A stretch of DNA of 28,508 bases from Clostridiales bacterium (GCA_004556345.1 SFHQ01000020.1:1-28508); one strand, 5' to 3'. Counted from the first letter of the stretch, positions 1-6,850 are shown. The notes: generated by a model not told the origin, from the sequence alone. A program made the numbers and translations.

Positions 1-1
1 C

Positions 2-526
2 ATCGGAAATGTGCTCTCCAACGAGGGAGACATTCATACCGGAAAGCAGAAAAGCATCGCAGGGAAAACAGTGGACAAATATATTTCCATGCTGCATAAT
101 GCATTTGTATTCTTCTCTGTCGGTCGGTACGATGTAAAAGGCAAACAGCTTTTGAAAACGCTGGGCAAAAACTATATCATTGATATGGGCTTTCGCAATA
201 TGCTGTTAGGCTATCGAGATGCTGACCGAGGGCACATTATTGAGAACATCGTATTTCTGGAGCTTCTCCGCCGTGACTATCGGGTGTATATCGGAAAAGT
301 TGGAGAAACAGAGGTTGACTTCGTTGCGGAAAAGCCAAACGATAAGATATATATCCAAGTGACGGAGAGCATGCAGTCGCCGGAGACCCGGGAACGGGAG
401 CTTCGCCCGCTGCGCCTGATTCCAGACAACTATGAAAAAATCGTGTTGTCTATGGACCGCAGCTTTATCCATTCCTATGATGGCATCAAGTCCGAAAATC
501 TCATAGATTGGCTGCTCAGCGACTAA
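2..526 (+). CDS. AAA+ ATPase with C-terminal DUF4143 domain, 5' truncated by window edge
   Basis: The reading frame is open from base 2 to a TAA at 524-526, so only the C-terminal ~174 residues are visible. The segment resembles the DUF4143 (PD-(D/E)XK-like) part of the ATP-binding protein family common in anaerobes: an FFSVGRYDVKGKQLLKT stretch, then YIIDMGFRNMLLG, HIIENIVFLELLRRDY, and a nuclease-fold-like pair EVDFVAEK / IYIQVT. The Walker A and B motifs would lie upstream, outside the window. The cellular role of this family is not established; they are often accessory genes. The DNA is clearly AT-richer than the phosphatase gene that follows, which fits lateral acquisition. A possible internal GTG at base 11 is not the true start, because the frame continues upstream of it with matching residues. 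Confidence 0.8.
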   Translation: MGNVLSNEGDIHTGKQKSIAGKTVDKYISMLHNAFVFFSVGRYDVKGKQLLKTLGKNYIIDMGFRNMLLGYRDADRGHIIENIVFLELLRRDYRVYIGKVGETEVDFVAEKPNDKIYIQVTESMQSPETRERELRPLRLIPDNYEKIVLSMDRSFIHSYDGIKSENLIDWLLSD

Positions 527-585
527 GCATTGCATTTTCAATGCGAAATACAGCGCTTTGAGGCGTTATAAGAAGGAACATTCCA

Positions 586-1044
586 ATGATTCAACTACTT
601 TTCGTGTGCCACGGCAACATCTGCCGTAGTCCCATGGCGCAGTATATTTTTGCCCAGCGGGCGGCGGCGCGGGGGATCGCCTGCGTGACAGATTCCGCCG
701 CCACCAGCCGGGAGGAGATCGGCAACCCGATCTATCCCCCGGCCAAACGCAAGCTGAAGGAGATGGGCGTGCCCTTTGGCGATCACCGGGCGGTGCAGAT
801 GACCCGCGCCGACTACGACCGATACGACCTGCTTCTGGCCGCCGACAGCGCCAACGTGCGGAACATGACCCGCATCGCCGGGGGCGACCCGGACCATAAG
901 ATCCGCCGCCTGCTGGACGACTGTCCCCGCCCCCGTGACATCGCGGACCCCTGGTACACCGGCAATTTTGACGTGACCTACGACGACATCGTGGAGGGCT
1001 GTGAGGCCCTCCTGGACCGCCTGGAGCGAGAGGGAAAGACCTGA
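586..1044 (+). CDS. Low-molecular-weight protein tyrosine phosphatase
   Basis: A 152-residue cytoplasmic phosphatase of the LMW-PTP/ArsC-like family, about the usual length. The P-loop CHGNICRS at residues 8-15 supplies the nucleophile Cys8 and Arg14 (CX5R). DPWYTGNFD at 121-129 carries the general acid Asp121. The family hydrolyses phosphotyrosine, and sometimes phosphoarginine, on proteins. The ATG at 586 has AAGGAA at 573-578 as ribosome-binding site. A weak hairpin (GCATTG/CAATGC, 527-544) lies between this gene and the preceding one. No kinase partner is visible here, so the substrate is unknown. The family call is firm. Confidence 0.93.
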   Translation: MIQLLFVCHGNICRSPMAQYIFAQRAAARGIACVTDSAATSREEIGNPIYPPAKRKLKEMGVPFGDHRAVQMTRADYDRYDLLLAADSANVRNMTRIAGGDPDHKIRRLLDDCPRPRDIADPWYTGNFDVTYDDIVEGCEALLDRLEREGKT

Positions 1045-1138
1045 CCCTGCCTGCGCCTGCATAATCCGCCCTGCAAAACGACACACTAACCCTCAGCGCA
1101 TTCCGCGCCGAAACCAACGAACAAAGGAGTGTGTCCCT

Positions 1139-1327
1139 ATGCACGTTACCGTGACCGACGGCTGCATCAGCTGTGGCCTCTGCGCGGACGAGTTCCCGGA
1201 GCTTTTCCACCTCAACGACGAGGGCGTGGCCGAGGCCGTCCCCTCCACCGTCGCCTCCGACCAGGAGGAAGCCGCCCGCCAAGCCGCCAACGACTGTCCC
1301 GTGGGCGTCATCGTGATCTCCGAGTGA
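1139..1327 (+). CDS. Small single-cluster [4Fe-4S] ferredoxin
   Basis: A 62-residue acidic protein starting MHVTVTDGCISCGLC. The start is fixed by AAAGGAG at 1123-1129; the longer upstream open frame has no ribosome-binding site. Cys9, Cys12 and Cys15 plus a Cys-Pro near residue 53 (NDCPVGVI) form the CX2CX2C...CP pattern of monocluster [4Fe-4S] ferredoxins. It should carry single electrons in the cytoplasm. It lies 94 bp after the phosphatase and ends just before a strong terminator. Nothing nearby identifies its redox partner, although a ferredoxin-linked oxidoreductase operon lies about 6 kb downstream. Confidence 0.92.
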   Translation: MHVTVTDGCISCGLCADEFPELFHLNDEGVAEAVPSTVASDQEEAARQAANDCPVGVIVISE

Positions 1328-1331
1328 TCGC

Positions 1332-1378
1332 AGCCCCCGCACCGCTTTGTTCAAAAAAACGGTGCGGGGGCTATTTTT
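1332..1378 (+). terminator. Rho-independent terminator after ferredoxin gene
   Basis: A perfect 13-bp stem (AGCCCCCGCACCG at 1332-1344 with CGGTGCGGGGGCT at 1360-1372) with a 15-nt loop is followed by TTTTT at 1374-1378. It starts 4 bases after the ferredoxin stop codon. Confidence 0.93.
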
Positions 1379-1390
1379 GTCCGTTCTGAC

Positions 1391-1419
1391 TTGACAAAAA
1401 CCATAAAATCTTATAATAT
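1391..1419 (+). promoter_or_regulatory. Sigma-A-type promoter for the BlaI/M56 cassette
   Basis: TTGACA at 1391-1396 is followed by TATAAT at 1412-1417 (15-bp spacer) or TAATAT at 1414-1419 (17-bp spacer). It lies between the ferredoxin terminator and the repressor gene and is AT-rich against a GC-rich background. By analogy with BlaI/MecI systems it is the likely target of the repressor; I did not find a clean TACA-N2-TGTA operator. Confidence 0.75.
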
Positions 1420-1440
1420 AAAAACCGAGAGGAGAAAAAC

Positions 1441-1479
1441 ATGCTAGATAGTACAAAAGGCAGTGAGAAAAGGAGGTGA
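1441..1479 (+). CDS. Possible 12-residue leader peptide (uORF) ahead of the repressor
   Basis: The frame reads MLDSTKGSEKRR then TGA at 1477-1479. It has a well-placed Shine-Dalgarno sequence of its own (AGAGGAG just upstream of 1434, about 7 nt from ATG 1441). Its stop codon falls inside the AGGAGGTGA ribosome-binding site of the repressor gene that starts at 1485. This geometry would couple translation of the two frames. Nothing shows that the peptide itself has a function, and it may be chance. Confidence 0.35.
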   Translation: MLDSTKGSEKRR

Positions 1480-1484
1480 GAACG

Positions 1485-1940
1485 ATGGTTAGAAACAGAC
1501 AGTATGACCTGACCCCCAGGGAGGAAGAGCTGATGGACATGATGTGGCAGGCCAACCGCCCCATGAGCCGCGCAGAGCTGCGCAACATGCCCGTCGAGCG
1601 GAGCTGGAAGGACAACTACCTGCCCGTTATGCTGCAAGCGCTGGAAAAGCGGGGCCTCATCCAAGTGGCCGGCTTTGTCCGGGAGGGCAAGACCTACGCC
1701 CGGCAATTCGTCCCCACCTGGTCCAAGGCGGAGCTGTTTGCCAAGTCGGCAGCAGAGCATCTGGAAAAAGACCAGCTTCCCCAAATGCTGGAAGCCATGG
1801 CAGAGACTTCGGCGGGGGAACTCGACACGGAACGACTGAGCAACGTCATGGCAGCTCTGGTGCGGGAGAGCAAGGGCAAAGCCAACGCGAAACTGCTGGA
1901 TCGCCTGGAAGACATCTTGCAGGAGGTCGAGGAGGCGTAA
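1485..1940 (+). CDS. BlaI/MecI/CopY-family transcriptional repressor
   Basis: A 151-residue winged-helix repressor starting MVRNRQYDLTPREEELM. The start at 1485 is preceded by AGGAGGTG (1471-1478); a GTG at 1476 lies inside that site and is rejected. The N-terminal half (LTPREEELMDMMW, RAELRNMPVERSWKDNYLPVMLQALEKRGLI, then the wing GFVREGKTYARQF) matches the Penicillinase_R fold. The C-terminal half is helical and suited to dimerisation. In known systems a BlaR1-type M56 sensor cleaves or inactivates the repressor, and such a gene follows 6 bp downstream. No beta-lactamase gene is seen, so the regulon is probably this cassette itself. Confidence 0.9.
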   Translation: MVRNRQYDLTPREEELMDMMWQANRPMSRAELRNMPVERSWKDNYLPVMLQALEKRGLIQVAGFVREGKTYARQFVPTWSKAELFAKSAAEHLEKDQLPQMLEAMAETSAGELDTERLSNVMAALVRESKGKANAKLLDRLEDILQEVEEA

Positions 1941-1946
1941 CCAGAG

Positions 1947-3077
1947 ATGCACATCACACTATTCTCTTTTGTAACGGCAGTGCTGTTGAGCAGCTTGCTG
2001 ATCGTAGCACTTTACTTGAGCCGAAAGTCAGTCAAGACGATTCGGATGCTGAATTTTGGCAACCTCGCCTGCCTCTATCTGTTTTGCCTGGGACGGATGG
2101 TTTTCTCTGTGGAGCTGCCATTTACAGTGGTCCTCGCTGCGCCGCCCCTGATGAATCCGGTGGCTGACATCTACCTGGACAGGCCGCCCCAGTTTTTCCT
2201 GCTGCTGCTCGTGTGGGCGGCGGGGAGTGTCTTCCTGTTGGCCCGGCTGCTGCTCCGCGCCTGCTCCGGCAGGCGGGCCATCGACCGGATCCCCAAGCAG
2301 GAAAACCAGGTGCTCCAGGAAGCCTTGGAGGAGCTGCAGCGGGAACAGAAACGCCGCATCCCCATCCAGGTCCTGTGCTGCCCCGGCCTCTCCACGCCGT
2401 GCGGGATCGGGCTGGTGCGGCGGAAGATCCTTCTGCCCAGCCGGGAGTATTCGGCGGACGAGCTGCGGCACATCCTGCGCCATGAGTTACAGCATTTTCA
2501 GACGCATGATCTTCTGGTCAAGTGGATGATCCGGGTGTTTCAATGCCTCTTCTGGTGGAACCCGCTGGTCTACCTCCTGGGCCGGGACCTGGACCAGGTC
2601 CTGGAGATCAAGTGTGACCTGACCGTGACAAAAGGCTATGGCAAAAAAGAAACCGTGGCGTATATGAGGACCATCAAGCACCAGCTGGAGCAGACCATCG
2701 ACCGGTAGAAAACTGTGCCGCTCACATCCGCTTCTCTGGTGGGGAATTTCGCCATCTCGAACGTAGAAGAGCGCTTCCTGTATCTTGCCGAAAGCTTGAA
2801 ACCGACCCGACGAAAAGCCCTGCCGAAACCAGCCTTTGCGGTCCTGTTCGCGGCGCTCATCCTGGCGTCCTATTCGTTTGTTTTACAGCCGAGCTATCCT
2901 GCGCCGGAGTTCGATGAAAACGGGGAGAAGATCCAATACATGGAGATTGAGGATATTAAACTGATACATAAGAAGGATGGAAGTTATCAGGAAATTTATC
3001 AGAATGAAGTGGTGGATATTCCGCAATATATCGCAGAGAAAATGATACAGCAAGGCGTAGAAATCATAGAGGAGTGA
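1947..3077 (+). pseudogene. M56 (BlaR1-like) membrane metallopeptidase interrupted by an in-frame TAG
   Basis: Reading from ATG 1947, the frame gives 253 residues, then TAG at 2706-2708, and then continues open in the same frame to TGA at 3075-3077 (376 sense codons plus the amber). Membrane segments lie near residues 5-24, 38-68 and 83-105. The zinc site HELQH is at 179-183 with a downstream E/D pair in LEIKCD (220-224), and another hydrophobic segment spans LFWWNPLVYLLG. The part after the TAG holds the conserved M56 tail LVGNFAISNVEERFLYLA, a final membrane helix (AVLFAALILASYSFVL) and a short ~60-residue outer domain rich in acidic residues. The only downstream start, GTG 2715, lacks a ribosome-binding site, so a separate gene is unlikely. 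It may be a recent nonsense mutant, a sequencing error, or a readthrough gene. Confidence 0.8.
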
Positions 3078-3095
3078 ACTCAGGAGGGAACTTTT

Positions 3096-3413
3096 ATGAG
3101 CTACGCATGGATCACGACCCTGGCGCTGCACCTGCTTCCGATCCTGATGATCTGGAGGACGTGGGAAAGCGATTGGAACGCTGCACTGGAAAAGATCGTA
3201 AGAGTTCAGATCATCGGCTCACTGGTCTATATCGTTGTGTATCCAATCGTCGATGTGCTGACTTGGCCGGACTTTCATATGGGATATATTAGCATAGATA
3301 CTGTGGTTTCTATGTGGTATGGTGAAGGCATATGGAACTTCTATAAAATCCTGACCGCAGCTGTGCTGACGGCTGTTTGTGCGGCAGTTCGGCGGAAGGT
3401 AAAACCTCAGTAA
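3096..3413 (+). CDS. Small multi-pass membrane protein, unknown function
   Basis: A 105-residue protein with ribosome-binding site AGGAGGGA at about 3082-3089. Hydrophobic segments lie near residues 5-20 (WITTLALHLLPILMIW), 34-55 (VRVQIIGSLVYIVVYPIVDVL) and 84-98 (ILTAAVLTAVCAAV), ending in a basic tail RRKVKPQ. I recognise no family. It starts 18 bp after the M56 frame and is probably co-transcribed with it under BlaI control, so it may be an effector or target of the sensor pair. That is inference from position only. Confidence 0.75.
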   Translation: MSYAWITTLALHLLPILMIWRTWESDWNAALEKIVRVQIIGSLVYIVVYPIVDVLTWPDFHMGYISIDTVVSMWYGEGIWNFYKILTAAVLTAVCAAVRRKVKPQ

Positions 3414-3431
3414 GAAAGTGAGGGAAACACG

Positions 3432-3734
3432 ATGTATGGACTGGATGTATTGCAGTGCATTGTCCATGGTGGCTTTGGAATGTACTTTGTAGGCTTTGTG
3501 GTGCTCGGCGGCGTGCTGTCCTTCTTTCTGCCAAAGGACAAGGCTCGTCTGGGCCTGGCACTGGCGGCCTTGGTGATGTATGGCGTGTGTGAGTTCATCG
3601 CGACGGTGATCTGCCAAGGCCATCTCTCGGCGATCCTCGCGGTCTACTTGGGGATGCTCGGCCTGGGCATGGCCTGCGGCTTGGCGCTGTGCGGCCTGGG
3701 AAGACGATTTGCGGGGCGGTTGGCCGGAAGGTAA
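3432..3734 (+). CDS. Small multi-pass membrane protein, unknown function
   Basis: A 100-residue, Gly/Leu-rich protein with three or four predicted membrane helices (residues about 8-30, 38-62 and 66-88) and a basic end GRRFAGRLAGR. It begins 18 bp after the previous stop; the ribosome-binding site is weak (GTGAGGG near 3419-3425). No enzymatic motif or family is recognisable. It sits in the run of tightly packed small membrane-protein genes behind the repressor/peptidase pair. Confidence 0.72.
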   Translation: MYGLDVLQCIVHGGFGMYFVGFVVLGGVLSFFLPKDKARLGLALAALVMYGVCEFIATVICQGHLSAILAVYLGMLGLGMACGLALCGLGRRFAGRLAGR

Positions 3735-3748
3735 AAAGGAAGGTGCCT

Positions 3749-3946
3749 ATGGTAAGTCGAAAAGTCTGGGTTGCTAACTTGGTGGTCAGCCTGATCCTTG
3801 CCGCCCTGGTGCTGGTAGACGCCTTTTTGTTTGACATTCCGTTTATTTACAACGATCCCCCGAACTTCTGGGGCCTTGGAGGTTTTCTGCTGGTGGCGGT
3901 GAGTTCCGGCTTTCAGCTGTGGCGCAGTCGGCGGGGGAGCGCGTGA
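3749..3946 (+). CDS. 65-residue two-helix membrane protein, unknown function
   Basis: The protein starts MVSRKVWVANLVVSLIL. The ATG at 3749 is chosen because AAGGAAGG lies at about 3736-3743; the longer frame from 3689 overlaps the previous gene and has no such site. Helices are predicted at residues ~7-27 and ~39-56, separated by a short FDIPFIYNDPPN loop, with a basic C-terminus (RSRRGSA). No family recognised. The stop lies 12 bp before the next start, so the two are likely translated together. Confidence 0.7.
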   Translation: MVSRKVWVANLVVSLILAALVLVDAFLFDIPFIYNDPPNFWGLGGFLLVAVSSGFQLWRSRRGSA

Positions 3947-3958
3947 AAGGAGCACACC

Positions 3959-4405
3959 ATGAAAACAACGAAAAAGACCGGTTGGCCTTTGATCCTTGCG
4001 ATCGTGGCGGCAGCAGTTGTGCTGGCCTTGTTCCTGTGGCCCCGCATCCTCTCGGCAGGCGCGGCGCACACGGACTGGACGCGCCAGGAGGCCCAGCACT
4101 TCATTGCGGACTATCAGGCCGAGAGCGGGAAAGCGTTGGACGAGAAGCGGGTCTGTTGGGACCTGGCCTATCTGGATCTCATTGGTATTCAGCCCACCTC
4201 CATCTCCGGCGAGCGGGATGGACGGGTCGTCTACGCGCATCAGATCGATTTGGACAACGGAAGACAATATGTGGAATATGTTGATGTGAAAATGATGTGG
4301 CACGGTACGGCCCAGTATCACATTACAGACAACAGGCAGGCTGATAACCTGATGATAAAATATCCCTGGGGTGGAATGAAGATCGACGGCCAGATGTTTT
4401 TCTGA
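3959..4405 (+). CDS. Membrane-anchored extracytoplasmic protein, unknown function
   Basis: A 148-residue protein with a basic start (MKTTKKTG), one hydrophobic segment at residues ~9-32 and no obvious signal-peptidase or lipobox site, so probably a signal anchor. The remaining ~115 residues (DWTRQEAQHFIADYQAES..., VVYAHQIDLDNGRQYVEYVDVKMMW) look like a small globular outer domain. AAAGGAG overlaps the preceding gene's stop. No family recognised. Part of the BlaI/M56 cassette by spacing and strand. Confidence 0.72.
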   Translation: MKTTKKTGWPLILAIVAAAVVLALFLWPRILSAGAAHTDWTRQEAQHFIADYQAESGKALDEKRVCWDLAYLDLIGIQPTSISGERDGRVVYAHQIDLDNGRQYVEYVDVKMMWHGTAQYHITDNRQADNLMIKYPWGGMKIDGQMFF

Positions 4406-4427
4406 GTCGTTGTGGATGGGAAACGCT

Positions 4428-4889
4428 ATGGACGTGCATATATCTTATGGTATTGCCGACAAACTGCTCACCCTCGCTGCGGTCCTGTTCCAGCTGGCAG
4501 TGCTGGCTTTGATCGCTTACGGCGTCAGCTATGTGGTCGTTCGTCTGTTCCGCCTGGAACGGACGAAGCGGACGCTGGGCAAGGTCTTTGTGCCGTGTCT
4601 GGCGGCGGTGTTTTTGGGCCTGGTGGTCTGGGTGCAGCATCCCATCGTCTCCTGCCCAGCGGAATTACAGCCGCGCTTCACCCCGGAGATGCGGCAGGAG
4701 GCGGTGGCCCTGCAAAAGGGCTTTGTGTATTTCCCATTTTTTACGGCGAAGATCACCGTGAAAGATATCCAGGAGGACGGTGTGGTGATGATCGAATCGC
4801 TCTATCTCTTTGCCTTGGCCAGCGATGAGGTGGCGTTCGGTGGGCCGGATGGAGCGGAGGTCGTGGAGAAGCTCAACCTCATTTGGTGA
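4428..4889 (+). CDS. Membrane-anchored protein, unknown function, last gene of the cassette
   Basis: A 153-residue protein starting MDVHISYGIADKLL, with two predicted helices (residues ~10-36 and ~55-72) followed by an ~80-residue soluble domain that contains FPFFTAKITVKDIQEDGVVMIESLYLFAL. The start is uncertain: ATG 4428 has a weak GGGA upstream, ATG 4416 and TTG 4410 have none. No family recognised. The gene ends 24 bp before the MITE-like repeat, which may mark the end of the acquired cassette. Confidence 0.68.
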   Translation: MDVHISYGIADKLLTLAAVLFQLAVLALIAYGVSYVVVRLFRLERTKRTLGKVFVPCLAAVFLGLVVWVQHPIVSCPAELQPRFTPEMRQEAVALQKGFVYFPFFTAKITVKDIQEDGVVMIESLYLFALASDEVAFGGPDGAEVVEKLNLIW

Positions 4890-4913
4890 ATACGATTTAC
4901 CGATACGGAGAGA

Positions 4914-5095
4914 TTGCGGTAGGTGGCCCTCATCCGACCCGGCTTGAGCCGGGCCACCTTCCCCCTCGGGGAAGGCTCTGCCTACGCGGTATAAATTTAC
5001 GGTGCTGCACTTTTTATGATGAATAGTGTCGCCCAAAGCCTTCCCCTGGGGGGAAGGTGGACGCGAAGCGGACGAATGAGGGCCACCTACCACAA
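4914..5095. repeat. MITE-like inverted-repeat element
   Basis: The ends are 20-bp terminal inverted repeats with one mismatch: 4914-4933 (core GTAGGTGGCCCTCAT) and 5076-5095 (core ATGAGGGCCACCTAC). Inside lie a CCCGGCT/AGCCGGG hairpin (4938-4953) and two mirror-placed CCTTCCCC/GGGGAAGG hairpins near each end (4957-4975 and about 5039-5056). About 182 bp long with no coding capacity. Similar repeats with a ccttcccc...ggggaagg core are widespread in gut Clostridia. It is probably a non-autonomous mobile element that needs a transposase in trans. Confidence 0.75.
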
Positions 5096-5152
5096 GCAGT
5101 CCGTCGTGTACCAACGTACCCGCGCCCAACGCGGAACCACCGATCAAATCTA

Positions 5153-5205
5153 TCTGGCGCAGCCAGACACCACCCCCGGCAGGAGTCTGCCGGGGCTTCT
5201 TATTT
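5153..5205 (+). terminator. Terminator region closing the membrane-protein cassette
   Basis: A small hairpin TCTGGC/GCCAGA (5153-5167) is followed by a perfect 9-bp stem CCCCGGCAG/CTGCCGGGG (5174-5195) and a T-rich tail CTTCTTATTT. With the repeat at 4914-5095 this accounts for most of the gene-free stretch 4890-5299; the rest (5096-5152) shows nothing I can name. Confidence 0.75.
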
Positions 5206-5214
5206 CCTCGCCCC

Positions 5215-5243
5215 TTGACATCCCCGCCCCCTGGCCTTACAAT
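5215..5243 (+). promoter_or_regulatory. Sigma-A-type promoter
   Basis: TTGACA at 5215-5220 and TACAAT at 5238-5243, spacer 17 bp, immediately after the terminator and about 57 bp before the start of the YcxB-like gene. Confidence 0.8.
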
Positions 5244-5299
5244 AATAGAAAATTCTGTCGCGCGGTCGCCCCTGGGTGAACGCAGAAGGGGAGTGACCT

Positions 5300-5860
5300 A
5301 TGGAGTATCAGGTAAAAATGGTCTACGAACAGGCAGATGTGGCCGCGCTGGTGCGGACGCTGGACTATCGCCGCCGCCCGGACCGAAACACCCGCCGGGC
5401 GATGAAGATCGCCGGGCCGATCTTCGGCGTGCTGCTCATCGCAGTGGCGGCCAGCGTGATCGCGGGAACGGTGTCGATCGGGGCCTTTGTTCCGGCGACG
5501 TTTGTCTCCATCCTGATCTCAGCGGCGACGCTGCTGGGCGGCGTGGCGCTGATCCGCCGGGGCGACACCCGCGGCATGGAGCGCCGGTCCTGGAAGAAAT
5601 ACCCCAACAAGGGCATGACCGTCACTTACACGTTTTTTGACGACCACTTTGAAGAAGAGGACGAGGCGTCCGGCCTGAGCAAGTTCCAGTACATCAGCAT
5701 CAGGACCGCCAACGAGGACGAGGGCCACTTCTTCCTCTTCGCCACCAACAACGCCGGCCACATGCTGCGGAAGGACAGCTTCGTGGTGGGCGATCCGGAG
5801 ACCTTTGCCGCGTTCATCCAAAAAAAGTCCGCCGTCCGCATGGACCCGGTGGAAGCCTGA
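5300..5860 (+). CDS. YcxB-like membrane protein
   Basis: A 186-residue protein. An N-terminal ~35-residue cytoplasmic stretch (MEYQVKMVYEQADVAALVRTL) leads to two closely spaced membrane helices (residues ~38-58 and ~65-85). A soluble C-terminal domain follows (MTVTYTFFDDHFEEEDEASGLSKFQYISIRTANEDEGHFFLF), ending in DPETFAAFIQKKS. This order matches the YcxB-like C-terminal domain family, whose function is unknown. GGGGAGTGA precedes the start. It has its own promoter and is followed 16 bp later by the CbiT-like gene, so the two probably share a transcript. The family call is moderately sure. Confidence 0.7.
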   Translation: MEYQVKMVYEQADVAALVRTLDYRRRPDRNTRRAMKIAGPIFGVLLIAVAASVIAGTVSIGAFVPATFVSILISAATLLGGVALIRRGDTRGMERRSWKKYPNKGMTVTYTFFDDHFEEEDEASGLSKFQYISIRTANEDEGHFFLFATNNAGHMLRKDSFVVGDPETFAAFIQKKSAVRMDPVEA

Positions 5861-5876
5861 CGAAGGAGAGAACACC

Positions 5877-6782
5877 ATGAGTATTTTTAACAACAAGAGC
5901 ATCTTAGCTTGGCTGCAATATTTTTCCGAAAACACCGACATCGACCTGGCCACCGTCCGCATCCTGGACATCACCGGCAGCGCCCGGAACCTAATGCCCG
6001 CCGTGCACGCCAACCCCTCCGTGCTGGTCTTCACCGACGGCAACCACCCCGAAGTGTTTTACAACATGTGGGACGAGGGTATGGGCGACTGTGAGGTTTG
6101 GTATAATGAAGGCTCCGAGCCAACCGGACCCATGAAGCACAACCTGCTGTCTGAAATGATCGACCGGGGCGTGAACGTCTCCGCCGCCATGCTCATCAAC
6201 AACCCCCACGCCCACAGCGCCTATCGCATCGGCCTGGACAACAGCAGCTTTTCCCCCGGCACCATCCGCTATGTGGACCCGGAGATCCGTGCCGTCATCC
6301 TGAAAAAGCTGAACCTGGACGAGAACGAGACCATCTGCTGCGTCTCCGGCGAGAGCATCGCCGTGGAGGCCGCCATCGCCGTGAAGCGGGGCAATGTCGT
6401 CGCTGTGGAGTATAAGCCCGGCGACTTCCAGACCATGGAGGAGAACCTGGTCCGCTTCGGCCTGCGCAACGTCCTCATCGTGGACGACATGGAGAGCTAC
6501 TCCCACCGCTGGCCCGTGCCGGACGTGGCCTTTTTGGTCGCCTCCCCCAAGCTGGAGACGGAGCTGAAGACCCTGGTCCATGTCAACCCCAAGATCCGCG
6601 TGGTCATCTATACCCTGGAGTTCAGCTTTATGAGCCGCATCCCCGGCATGCTCTGGGACAACGGGATCAAGCCCACGGAAGTGATGAAGCTGGAGGTCTC
6701 CAAGCTCGGCCGCAAGGACGAGATCGAGGTCCAGCCCGCCCCCTGGATCTTCTCCGGTCAGGCCGGCCTGGACGAAGCGTAA
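5877..6782 (+). CDS. Orphan CbiT-like (precorrin-6Y methylase-type) methyltransferase homologue
   Basis: A 301-residue protein; ATG 5877 is preceded by GAAGGAGAG, and upstream in-frame starts lie inside the previous gene. Residues ~120-215 follow the CbiE-CbiT junction and CbiT core: RIGLDNSSF, then EIRAVILKKLNLDENETICC, then IAVEAAIAVKRGNVVAVEYKP and MEENLVRFGLRNVLIVDD. The first ~115 residues resemble a shortened CbiE. In cobalamin-making CbiT the SAM loop is a GxGxGS-type sequence; here it reads VSGESIAVEAA, so SAM binding or catalysis may be altered. No cobalamin gene is nearby. It may therefore act on something else or have become a binding or structural protein. The fold assignment is moderately secure; the function is unknown. 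Confidence 0.6.
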   Translation: MSIFNNKSILAWLQYFSENTDIDLATVRILDITGSARNLMPAVHANPSVLVFTDGNHPEVFYNMWDEGMGDCEVWYNEGSEPTGPMKHNLLSEMIDRGVNVSAAMLINNPHAHSAYRIGLDNSSFSPGTIRYVDPEIRAVILKKLNLDENETICCVSGESIAVEAAIAVKRGNVVAVEYKPGDFQTMEENLVRFGLRNVLIVDDMESYSHRWPVPDVAFLVASPKLETELKTLVHVNPKIRVVIYTLEFSFMSRIPGMLWDNGIKPTEVMKLEVSKLGRKDEIEVQPAPWIFSGQAGLDEA

Positions 6783-6815
6783 GCTTTTCTGTAAAAACGC
6801 TACAAAATGACGAAA

Positions 6816-6850
6816 AATCCCCCTGTTTTTTTGGAAAACAGGGGGATTTT
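6816..6850 (+). terminator. Rho-independent terminator after the CbiT-like gene
   Basis: A perfect 14-bp stem AATCCCCCTGTTTT/AAAACAGGGGGATT (6816-6829 with 6835-6848) ends in TTTT. It separates the CbiT-like gene from the T-box operon promoter, which starts 5 bp later. Confidence 0.9.

Noticed and set aside
566..1615. Long minus-strand frame of 349 codons
   Set aside because: It lies antisense to the phosphatase, ferredoxin and terminator, has low-complexity Arg/Gly-rich sequence, and no family resemblance; it is a shadow of GC-rich coding DNA.
2715..3077. Separate 120-residue gene starting at GTG 2715
   Set aside because: It is in the same frame as the M56 gene, has no ribosome-binding site, and carries the conserved M56 tail. 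I treat it as the continuation beyond the TAG.
5096..5200. Possible tRNA or small RNA in the gap after the MITE
   Set aside because: Several short hairpins occur, but there is no cloverleaf with a T-arm GTTCRANYC box or CCA end. The last hairpin is better read as a terminator.
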